From: Saccharibacillus deserti
GTDB lineage: Bacteria; Bacillota; Bacilli; Paenibacillales; Paenibacillaceae
Reading direction: 5' to 3'
DNA length: 64,000 bases
Assembly (NCBI RefSeq): GCF_013618475.1
Contig: NZ_JABJVN010000001.1
Location: 248,001-312,000, forward strand
The notes beneath the pieces were generated by a model, which saw nothing but the letters and a program-made list of their open reading frames with translations, was not told where the DNA came from and searched no databases. This document shows, in pieces, positions 54,929-62,700 of this stretch (its first letter is position 1; each line of letters begins with the position of its first letter). Both the position numbers and the translations under genes were made by a program.

Positions 54929-55933
54929 ATGAACGACAGTCTCACGGACGATACCCAAGCAAGCGACAAAGGTTCGTATTCGTTTTCGACTTGTTGGAAT
55001 ATCCGCCGGCAGCCCGGCGGACGTGCGATGATCGAAGAGATCGCCGCGCTCGGTTTTCGCCGGGTAGAGCTGAATTACAATGTAACGCGGGAGATGCTCA
55101 AGGAGATCGAGCCGATGATCGAACGCGGGGAGATCGGCGTGTCCAGCGTGCACAATACGTTCCCGCACATGCCCGACCCCGATTACGGCACCGATTCGTT
55201 GCTGCTCGGATTCGCAGACGAAGCTCGCCGGCGCAAAGCGGTCTCGCTGCTCGTCGAATCGGCGGATTACGCGCACCGTTACGGCGGGGAAGCCGTTGTG
55301 GTCCATCCCGGCGAAGTGCCGATCGACCATGCCGTCGTCAAGCATCTGGAGAAGCTGTATCACAGCGAAGGCCGGGAATCGGAAGCGTACCGCGCCGCCT
55401 GGGCCGAGTTTATCGAACGCCGGCAAAGCGAGGCGGACGTTTATCTGCAGCGGATTATCGCAAGCCTCGACGAAGCGTGCAATCTGGCCGCTTCCAAGGG
55501 GCTGAACGTCCGCTTTGGGATCGAGACGCGATCGCGTCCGAACCAGATGCCGACGCTCGCGGAAGCGAAGACGGTCATCGAAGCGCTCCGGGGAGCGCCG
55601 GTCGGCATCTGGTACGATACGGGACATGCGATCATGATGGACCGGCTTGGCCTGTACGACAGCGTGGGAGAGATGGACGGGCTGATGGATCATATCGTCG
55701 GTGTCCATATTCACGAAACGATCGGATTGTCCGATCACTGGTGTCCGTACGTACACAGCGGCGACCCGCGGTTCTATGATGCCTATCTGCCCGTGATCGA
55801 ACGCGCCGGGACCAAAGTGTACGAATTGAAAGCGGCCTGCCTGCCCGATGAAATCGAAGCCGGTCACCGGATGCTGACGGATAAGCTGGCGGAGCGGGCG
55901 TCGAAAGCGGGGCACGATGCAGCAAGACTTTAA
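54929..55933 (+). CDS. Sugar phosphate isomerase/epimerase-like TIM barrel (AP endonuclease 2 family)
   Basis: 334 residues from ATG 54929 (AAGGAGG at 54914-54920). Xylose-isomerase-like barrel: FSTCWNIRRQPGGRAMIEEI, GFRRVELNYNV, VVHPGEVPIDHAVVKHLE, RFGIETRSRPNQMPTLAEA (metal Glu), WYDTGHAIMMD (metal Asp/His) and VGVHIHETIGLSDHWCPYV. Probably converts a sugar or sugar acid from the imported oligosaccharide. The exact reaction is unknown. Confidence 0.85.
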   Translation: MNDSLTDDTQASDKGSYSFSTCWNIRRQPGGRAMIEEIAALGFRRVELNYNVTREMLKEIEPMIERGEIGVSSVHNTFPHMPDPDYGTDSLLLGFADEARRRKAVSLLVESADYAHRYGGEAVVVHPGEVPIDHAVVKHLEKLYHSEGRESEAYRAAWAEFIERRQSEADVYLQRIIASLDEACNLAASKGLNVRFGIETRSRPNQMPTLAEAKTVIEALRGAPVGIWYDTGHAIMMDRLGLYDSVGEMDGLMDHIVGVHIHETIGLSDHWCPYVHSGDPRFYDAYLPVIERAGTKVYELKAACLPDEIEAGHRMLTDKLAERASKAGHDAARL

Positions 55934-55974
55934 GAGAATCGATATGAGGCGGAAATACAGGGGAGGACGAGCTT

Positions 55975-57771
55975 ATCCTTTACGAACGGCTGGTACAAAA
56001 AAACGACGAAGCGGTAGAAAGCGGCCTGCTGAGGCAGGTATTGGAACCGGAAAGCCGGTATTACGGCGGCACCGTAGATCCGTCGACGGGGATCGCCTGG
56101 GTCAATCATACGTCGGGAACGCCGACGGATATGTGCAACTGGGGAAGCGCGCTGGTGAATCCGGATTCGGTGCATTACCGCGACGAATCGTTATTGGAAC
56201 GGCTGCGGCTGGCTTCGGAGTTCGTGCTGCGCGCCCAGCACGGCGACGGTTCGATCTCGCCGGGCTGGACGAATTACCATTCGCCGCCGGATACGGCTTT
56301 TGTCGTCGTGGGTTATTCGCAGCTGTATGAACTGCTGGAACGGGCGCAGTGGGAGCCGCTGCGTCCGGTACTGGGCAACATGAAGCTGTTCCTTGAGCGT
56401 ACGCTCCCGGCTCTTGTGACCGGAGGCGGTCACACGCCGAACCATCGCTGGGTATTGTGCGCGGCGCTCGGCTGCCTGCACCGTCTCCTGTGCAGCGAAG
56501 AAGCGCTCCGCCGTGCCGACGAATGGTTGGCCGAAGGCATGGATATTACGCCGGACGGCGAATGGACCGAGCGCAGCAACGGGATTTACAGCGCGGTCAG
56601 CGATATTATGCTGATCTATGCGGCGCGTCTGCTCGGTCGCCCGGAACTGCTGGAGCCCGTGCGTCTCAATCTGCGCATGATGGTCTATCTGGTCCATCCG
56701 TCGGGCGAGATTGTCACGGATTATTCGGGACGGCAGGATCTGGGCCATTTCCACGATCTGTCGCCGTATTACCTGCCGTATGCCATGCTGGCGCTGCAGG
56801 GCGGCGATCCGCTGTTGGCCGGTATGGCCGAACTCGCAGGCGCCGTACTTGACGGACCCGGCGCCGCTTCCGTTCATGTTCTGGTGCAAATGCTGCTGGA
56901 TCCCGAACTGCGCGGGCCTTTCGGGGCCGAAGCCGGCCAAGCCGCCGCGGCCGTACCCACGCGTTACGAGAAAGTGCTGAACGGCGAATTCCTGCGCGGC
57001 GGTTATTTGAAAGACATGGAAGGGGCGGGGCATTACGGACGTATCTTCCACAGTCGTCTGCATACGGACTTCGGAGCGCCGGTCGCCCGTATCCGTGACG
57101 GCGGCACCAGTGTGACGCTGATGACCGAGACGCCGTCTTTCTTCGCTTTGCGCCACGGCGCGGCGCGGCTTCTGGCTGTGCAGGTCTCCTCGTACTTCTC
57201 TCCGGGTTATGTGCCGATGCAGGAGATGGCGCCGGCGGAAGGCGGGGGCTACCGCCTGTCCGGCGAACAGAAGAAAGGGTACTACGGACCGGTTCGCCGC
57301 GAACAGCTTCCGGCTTCGGCCGGAACGAAGATCAGTCCGTGGTATCTGCTGCCGCACCATGCGCGGGAACTGACGCATGAGCAGACGTTCCGCGTCGGGG
57401 TCGAGGCCCGGTCCGCGGAAAAAGGAAACGCCTGGGTTCTGCGGATTGCGGCGGAGGAGCCGCAGGACGTCATGACTCAGCTGTCGTTCGTGTTCGGCGG
57501 AGAAGGAGAGATCGTATCCGGCGAGCTGCTCGAAGCAGGAACGGATCGCTGGCTGTGGAGCGGCGGGATTCTGCGCTACGAATGCGGCGAAGACTGGATC
57601 GAGCTGGAAGGCGGTGAACTGTCGCATTTGTCGAAGTCGGTCCGCGAAGCGAACCTGCCAAGCGGCTGCAAAGCCGTATCCGTTAACCTCATGACGCCGC
57701 TGGACAAGACGATCACGATCCGGCTGTCCCCGAATGCTTCCGGCGGTCCGGCGGAAGAGTTGGCGGATTAG
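55975..57771 (+). CDS. Unknown protein, probable alpha/alpha-toroid carbohydrate enzyme, atypical start
   Basis: Protein-like sequence runs from YERLVQKNDEAVESGLLRQ at about 55981 through EPESRYYGGTVDPSTGIAW, but the frame has no ATG, GTG or TTG between the upstream stop (55945) and a TTG at 56041. An excellent GGGGAGG site at 55960-55966 points to ATC at 55975, 8 bases on. With that start it has 598 residues. Helical repeats with aromatic/acidic loops (GDGSISPGWTNYHSPPDTAF, GGGHTPNHRWVLCAALG, DLGHFHDLSPYYLPYAML) in the first half and beta-rich C-terminal third suggest a heparinase II/III- or toroid-like hydrolase/lyase. I do not recognise the family. No signal peptide. Confidence 0.75.
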   Translation: MLYERLVQKNDEAVESGLLRQVLEPESRYYGGTVDPSTGIAWVNHTSGTPTDMCNWGSALVNPDSVHYRDESLLERLRLASEFVLRAQHGDGSISPGWTNYHSPPDTAFVVVGYSQLYELLERAQWEPLRPVLGNMKLFLERTLPALVTGGGHTPNHRWVLCAALGCLHRLLCSEEALRRADEWLAEGMDITPDGEWTERSNGIYSAVSDIMLIYAARLLGRPELLEPVRLNLRMMVYLVHPSGEIVTDYSGRQDLGHFHDLSPYYLPYAMLALQGGDPLLAGMAELAGAVLDGPGAASVHVLVQMLLDPELRGPFGAEAGQAAAAVPTRYEKVLNGEFLRGGYLKDMEGAGHYGRIFHSRLHTDFGAPVARIRDGGTSVTLMTETPSFFALRHGAARLLAVQVSSYFSPGYVPMQEMAPAEGGGYRLSGEQKKGYYGPVRREQLPASAGTKISPWYLLPHHARELTHEQTFRVGVEARSAEKGNAWVLRIAAEEPQDVMTQLSFVFGGEGEIVSGELLEAGTDRWLWSGGILRYECGEDWIELEGGELSHLSKSVREANLPSGCKAVSVNLMTPLDKTITIRLSPNASGGPAEELAD

Positions 57772-57826
57772 GGATTGCAGCGGGTCGAATCGAGCCGGGG
57801 CGGATTGGTCGTATCGGACGGACGCA

Positions 57827-57857
57827 AAACCCGTGCTTTTTCCAAGCACGGGTTTTT
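57827..57857 (+). terminator. Terminator in front of the oxidoreductase gene
   Basis: AAACCCGTGCTT (57827-57838) pairs with AAGCACGGGTTT (57844-57855), then TTG. It ends the transport/isomerase transcript, so the oxidoreductase has its own start. Confidence 0.85.
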
Positions 57858-57997
57858 GACGTGTCTTTGGAAGGGCCGCAAGCGGATTTTGTGCATAAAA
57901 AGCGGCATTTCGCCCATTTGAACATAAAAAGCGGAGAATTCGATCTTTTTTTGCGGTACGCTTACAAGCAGGCAGGGCAATCAGAGGAGGGGACAAA

Positions 57998-59287
57998 ATG
58001 GGCACAAAAACGTATGTCCTGGTCGGCACGGGCGGCCGGGCGGAATTTTTCTATGGAGCGATCGCGAACCGTTTTCGGGAAACGGCGGAACTGCTCGCTT
58101 TTTGCGATATCAACCCGGTACGGATGGACTATGCGAACAAGCTGCTGCGAGAGAAATACGCCTGCCCCGAAGTGGATACGTACCCAAGCGACCGATTCGA
58201 AGACATGATCGCCGACAAGAAGCCGGACTGCGTGATCGTGACCAGCGTCGACCGCACGCATCACCGGTATATCGTGCGGGCGCTGGAACTCGGATGCGAC
58301 GTTATTACGGAGAAGCCGATGACGACCGACGCGAAGAAATGCCAGGAGATCCTGGACGCCGTCTCGCGTACCGGGCGCAAAGTGCAGGTGAGCTTCAATT
58401 ACCGGTACGCGCCGCATCATACGAAAATCCGCGAGCTGATCGAAGACGGTACGATTGGCGACGTAACGTCGATCCATTTCGAATGGCTGCTCAACACGCG
58501 GCACGGCGCCGATTATTTCCGCAGATGGCATCGGGACAAGCGCAACGGAGGCGGCCTGCTGGTGCACAAGTCGACCCATCATTTCGATCTTGTGAATTTC
58601 TGGATCGCTTCGCAGCCGGACACGGTGTTCGCGATGGGCGACCTGCTGTTCTACGGCCGGGAAAATGCGGAGAACCGCGGCGTAACGAAATTCTATGATC
58701 GGGCGACGGGGCATCCGAACGCCGAAGGCGATCCTTTTGCGCTGACGCTGGATGACAACGAACAGCTCAAAGCGATGTACCTCGACGCCGAAAGCGAAGA
58801 CGGCTATATTCGCGACCAGAGCGTATTCGGCGACGGCATCTCGATCGAAGACACGATGAGCGTCATGGTCCGGTACAAAAATCGGGCGCTGCTGACGTAT
58901 TCGCTGAATGCCTATCTGCCGTGGGAAGGCTACCGGATCGCTTTTAACGGAACCCGGGGGCGGATCGAAGCGAACGTCGTCGAACAATCGTATGTCAACG
59001 CCGGCGGCGACAAGGCGCTTGAAGGCGCGCTGAAGGGTGCGAACATTCTCGTCTTCCCGATGTTCGGCGAGCCGTACAAAGCGGAATTCGAAGAAGGCGA
59101 AGGCGGCCACGGCGGCGGCGATCCGGTGCTGCTGAACGATCTGTTCGGCGAACCGGCCGAAGATCGGTTCCGCCGGGCAGCCGACCATGTAGACGGCGCG
59201 CGTTCGATCCTTACCGGCATTGCGGCCAATCTCTCCATGGCGCAGGGCCGGCCGGTAAAGGTGGACGAGCTGGTACGGTTTTCTTAA
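57998..59287 (+). CDS. Gfo/Idh/MocA family NAD(P)-dependent oxidoreductase
   Basis: 429 residues, GAGGAGGGG before the ATG. N-terminal Rossmann fold (YVLVGTGGRAEFFYGAI), with the family EKP motif in CDVITEKPMTTDAKKCQEIL and substrate-side KVQVSFNYRYAPHHTKIREL. The catalytic-region histidine is likely in LVHKSTHHFDLVNFW. The C-terminal domain is beta-rich. Likely oxidises or epimerises a sugar released by the locus; substrate unknown. Confidence 0.93.
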   Translation: MGTKTYVLVGTGGRAEFFYGAIANRFRETAELLAFCDINPVRMDYANKLLREKYACPEVDTYPSDRFEDMIADKKPDCVIVTSVDRTHHRYIVRALELGCDVITEKPMTTDAKKCQEILDAVSRTGRKVQVSFNYRYAPHHTKIRELIEDGTIGDVTSIHFEWLLNTRHGADYFRRWHRDKRNGGGLLVHKSTHHFDLVNFWIASQPDTVFAMGDLLFYGRENAENRGVTKFYDRATGHPNAEGDPFALTLDDNEQLKAMYLDAESEDGYIRDQSVFGDGISIEDTMSVMVRYKNRALLTYSLNAYLPWEGYRIAFNGTRGRIEANVVEQSYVNAGGDKALEGALKGANILVFPMFGEPYKAEFEEGEGGHGGGDPVLLNDLFGEPAEDRFRRAADHVDGARSILTGIAANLSMAQGRPVKVDELVRFS

Positions 59288-59313
59288 ACGGAATTCACAA
59301 AAAATAGATCATG

Positions 59314-59346
59314 AACAGCCGCAGCGCGTGGACGCTGCGGCTGTTC
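59314..59346 (+). terminator. Terminator-like hairpin after the oxidoreductase gene
   Basis: AACAGCCGCAGCG pairs perfectly with CGCTGCGGCTGTT; the T tract is poor, so termination may be partial. Confidence 0.55.
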
Positions 59347-59388
59347 GTGCGCCCGATCTCGCGTGAGACTCGTCGGGAACCTAAAGAA

Positions 59389-59444
59389 AGTCCACCTTTC
59401 CAATAGATCTGTCCTTCTGCACGCTTGAGATTCGACGGTATAAT
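59389..59444 (+). promoter_or_regulatory. Regulatory box A and promoter of the two-component operon
   Basis: AGTCCACCTTTCCAAT at 59389-59404 recurs with one change at 62588-62603. TATAAT follows at 59439-59444 after 34 bases, with a weak -35. This is the layout of an activator-dependent promoter. The ATG lies 97 bases after the box. Confidence 0.65.
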
Positions 59445-59500
59445 AGTCAGCGACAACACCTTTATACAGCAGATCCAGAGGAGACGGAGGTTGGTTCGGA

Positions 59501-60808
59501 ATGAATATTTTGATCGTGGACGACGAGCCCCGCCATCGCAGGGGAATGATGAACCTGATCCTGTCGCTGAGTCCGGGCAATCGATTGGATGCTGTCGGAG
59601 ACGGCGAAGCGGCGCTGAAGCGAATCCGGGAAGATCGGCCGGACCTGGTGCTGACGGACATCCGAATGCCGAACATGGATGGCCTGCAGTTCCTGAAGCG
59701 GCTGGAGAGCGAGCGGCCGAAGCCCCGCGTCGTCATGGTATCCGCGTACAATCTGTTCGATTACGCGCAGGAAGCGCTTCGGTACGGAGCAAGCGATTAT
59801 CTGCTCAAACCGGTGGACGGGAGCAAACTCGAAGCGATGCTTCGGCGGATCGAAGAGGAGCTGGAGCTGGAAGAGCGTCAGCGGCACGAAACGAACGAAC
59901 AGCAGCGGCGCCTGGTCCGGGCGCAGTCCGTGTATCGGAGCCGTCTGTTCGCGGATTGGCTGGACGGCAGCCTGCCGTCGGACGAAGCGCGGGAGCTGGA
60001 ACATACGGAGCGGCTACAAGCAAGCGGCCTTGTGATCTTCACGGAGATCGGGATCAAGCCGCAGCGGCGGCAAGACTTCGACGCGCAGCAGGTCCTGAGA
60101 AGATTGGAGACAGGCTGGTCGCAGCTGGGAGACGCCTCTTCGTTTGCCATAGACAGCTGGCAGGAAGGAGTTATGCAAACGGTTACAATCGTTCGCGATT
60201 CCGCGCCTTTGTCACCCGAAGAACGTATGGAAATCCGCGGGTGCGCGGATCGTATGCTGGGCGATTTGGAGATATACGGCGAGGTGTTTCACGGAATCGG
60301 TCCGTTCTGCACGCCGCTGCAGGCCGAAGGCGCGGACGCTTTCCGTCTGGCCCGGGAAGCGGGCAGCCACGGTATTCGCAGGAGTCTGCACGGGCCGGTA
60401 TTTTACGATGAACGGCCTGTGTCGGAAGCGGCATCGGCGAACCCGGAAGTCTGCGCAAGCGCAGAAGCCGATGCCGACGCGCTTGCGGCGGACTGCTTGA
60501 AATGGATCGAGGAGCATTTGCACGAAGAGCTGACGCTGGAGCGCGCAGCGGAACGGTTTTTTTTCAATCCTTCGTATTTCAGTACCTGGATCAAACAGCA
60601 GACCGGCAGCACGTTCACCCGTCATCTCACGGAAGCGCGAATGCAGCGGGCCAGGCTGCTGCTGGGCGCGGGACGCCGGATTCGGGAAACGGCGGAAGCC
60701 TGCGGTTACCCGGACACCAAATATTTCTGCCGCGTGTTCAAGAAAGCACACGGGATATCGCCAGCCGCTTATAAGCACGGCTCGATCCGACAGGTGACGG
60801 CCGAATGA
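59501..60808 (+). CDS. Response regulator, YesN/AraC type
   Basis: 435 residues. Receiver domain (residues 1-120) with phospho-acceptor Asp in LVLTDIRMPNMDG (about residue 53), acidic pair IVDDEPRHRR and Lys in YLLKPVDG. A variable middle region follows, then a C-terminal AraC DNA-binding domain from about residue 340 (LTLERAAERFFFNPSYFSTW; RETAEACGYPDTKYFCRVFK). The gene overlaps the kinase start by 4 bases (ATGA, 60805). Likely binds box A and box B. Confidence 0.95.
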   Translation: MNILIVDDEPRHRRGMMNLILSLSPGNRLDAVGDGEAALKRIREDRPDLVLTDIRMPNMDGLQFLKRLESERPKPRVVMVSAYNLFDYAQEALRYGASDYLLKPVDGSKLEAMLRRIEEELELEERQRHETNEQQRRLVRAQSVYRSRLFADWLDGSLPSDEARELEHTERLQASGLVIFTEIGIKPQRRQDFDAQQVLRRLETGWSQLGDASSFAIDSWQEGVMQTVTIVRDSAPLSPEERMEIRGCADRMLGDLEIYGEVFHGIGPFCTPLQAEGADAFRLAREAGSHGIRRSLHGPVFYDERPVSEAASANPEVCASAEADADALAADCLKWIEEHLHEELTLERAAERFFFNPSYFSTWIKQQTGSTFTRHLTEARMQRARLLLGAGRRIRETAEACGYPDTKYFCRVFKKAHGISPAAYKHGSIRQVTAE

Positions 60809-62589
60809 AGCGTTCGCGTTCGTTCCGCTCCCGTTTATTGGCCAGTTATGTCCTGCTGACGGCCATTCCGCTGCTTGTCCTCGGCACTCTGTTCTATCAG
60901 GCGAGTCTGCGCGTCGTCACGGATCAGGCGCAGGATAACGTATACGAGATCGTCCGCAAGAACAACGAACTGATGGATACCAAGCTGCGAATCATCGACC
61001 AGAACAGCATGGCTTTGTTCACGGACAGGGATTTGTTCGAACTGTTCAACGAATTGGACCCGTCCAGCGGTTCGGAACTGCTGGCTGCGGACCGGCAGGT
61101 CTCCGATGTGCTGCGCAATTATTTTTCGAGGATCGACGATGTATATACGTATCAGCTGTGGACGTCGTACTTCACTTTCGGACAGCAGCTTCCGCAGGGC
61201 GACCCGACGAAATCGGAGGTGTACCGTACCGCGAAGGAAGCCGGCGGCCGCTTGGTCTGGTATCCCACCTACGACTTCGCGGGCATGTTCGCCCAACCGG
61301 ATTACGCCCGGGAGAATATCGATTTCCGCCAACTGTTCTCGGCGACCCGTGTGCTCGACTTTTCCTATTTGTATAATTCCATTCTGCGCCGGCTGGACGA
61401 AGATGTCGAACGGCCCGTACTGGTCATCAGCTTCAAGTCCGAAGCGCTCAACGAGCTGTTCGCGGGCAGTCTGCCCGACCGTTCGCGGTATTTGGTACTG
61501 GACGAACAGAATCGCGTAGCGGCGGGAGATAATCCGGCGCTTATTTCGCGTACTTATGCCGAGCCGTGGGTGAAGGAGCTGCAGGAACTGGGCAGCGGCA
61601 AGCGGCGGATGACGCTCGGCGGCGAACGGGTCATCGTCTGCTTCGACCGTTCGGAAGTCACCGGGTGGCTGTCGATCGTGATCACGCCGGAATCGTCGCT
61701 GATTCGCGAACTCGCCCCCGTAATCCGGACTTCGACGCTGCTGCTGGCCGTCATCATGACCGTCGCCGCACTGGCTTTGGCCTATTTCATTTCGGGCAAG
61801 ATCACCAAGCCCGTCCAGCGTTTGACGGCGGCGATGCGTTCGGTCGGCGAAGGCGATTTCGACGCGCGCGTACCGGTCACCTCAAGCGACGAATTGGGAC
61901 AGCTGCTGAGGCATTTCAACCGGATGAACGACCGGATCGGTTCGCTTGTGACGGAAGTTTACGAGACCCGGCTCAAAGAACAGGAAGCGGAAATCCATGC
62001 GCTGAACCGGCAGATGAATCCGCATTTTCTCTACAACACTTTGAACGTCATGAACTGGATGGCGATCGAAAACGACCAGCGCGAATTGAGCCGCATGCTG
62101 GTCTGCTTGTCCAATATGCTGCATTATACCTCCCGGCGGGAATGGGGAACGGTATCGCTGGACGAGGAGATCGAATGGATGAACAGTTATTTCTATATTA
62201 TGCAGGCCCGCTTCGAAGACAAATTTACGGTCGAATACGATTTGGATCCCCGGTTATTCGGATACGATCTGCCGAGACTGACTTTCCAGCCGTTTGTGGA
62301 AAATGCCATCCTGCACGGATTCGAAGGTCTGGAATCCGGCGGTCTGATCCGGATTGCCGGCCGGATCGAACAAGGGAATCGGATCTACGGGATCGGAGAT
62401 AACGGGAAAGGCATGGAGGCGGCGGTGCTTGAAGCCATTGCCGAAGAAGAAGGCGCTTCCGTCGGGATCCGCAATACGATCGCGAGAATCCGGATGCAGT
62501 ACGGGCCCGAAGCTTCGGTGACGATCGAATCTTCGCCGGGCGAAGGGACCCTTGTCGTTATCCGGCTGCCGGATCAGAGCCAATCATAG
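60805..62589 (+). CDS. Sensor histidine kinase, YesM type
   Basis: 594 residues. Two membrane helices (LASYVLLTAIPLLVLGTLFY and LLLAVIMTVAALALAYFISG) enclose an extracellular Cache-like sensor. HAMP, the His_kinase domain (MNPHFLYNTLNVMNWMAIEN, phospho-His in NPHFLYN) and HATPase (FVENAILHGFEGL; GIGDNGKGM) follow. YesM/YesN systems usually sense a carbohydrate or the loaded binding protein and switch on its transporter. That fits the binding-protein gene next door. Confidence 0.95.
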   Translation: MKRSRSFRSRLLASYVLLTAIPLLVLGTLFYQASLRVVTDQAQDNVYEIVRKNNELMDTKLRIIDQNSMALFTDRDLFELFNELDPSSGSELLAADRQVSDVLRNYFSRIDDVYTYQLWTSYFTFGQQLPQGDPTKSEVYRTAKEAGGRLVWYPTYDFAGMFAQPDYARENIDFRQLFSATRVLDFSYLYNSILRRLDEDVERPVLVISFKSEALNELFAGSLPDRSRYLVLDEQNRVAAGDNPALISRTYAEPWVKELQELGSGKRRMTLGGERVIVCFDRSEVTGWLSIVITPESSLIRELAPVIRTSTLLLAVIMTVAALALAYFISGKITKPVQRLTAAMRSVGEGDFDARVPVTSSDELGQLLRHFNRMNDRIGSLVTEVYETRLKEQEAEIHALNRQMNPHFLYNTLNVMNWMAIENDQRELSRMLVCLSNMLHYTSRREWGTVSLDEEIEWMNSYFYIMQARFEDKFTVEYDLDPRLFGYDLPRLTFQPFVENAILHGFEGLESGGLIRIAGRIEQGNRIYGIGDNGKGMEAAVLEAIAEEEGASVGIRNTIARIRMQYGPEASVTIESSPGEGTLVVIRLPDQSQS

Positions 62590-62643
62590 TCCACCTATCC
62601 AATGAAGTTCGGGTTATGTAAGCGTTATCAGAGAACCTATACT
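62588..62643 (+). promoter_or_regulatory. Regulatory box B, perfect cre site and promoter of the second binding-protein gene
   Basis: AGTCCACCTATCCAAT at 62588-62603 differs from box A by one base. TATACT at 62638-62643 follows after 34 bases, the same distance as at box A. Between them TGTAAGCGTTATCA (62617-62630) matches the cre consensus TGWAANCGNTNWCA at every position and covers the -35 region. Activation by the response regulator and repression by CcpA are therefore both plausible. Confidence 0.75.
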
Positions 62644-62700
62644 GAAAGCAATCATAGACTGCAGCTATGACCCACACACCAACCGAGGGGGAACGAACAG

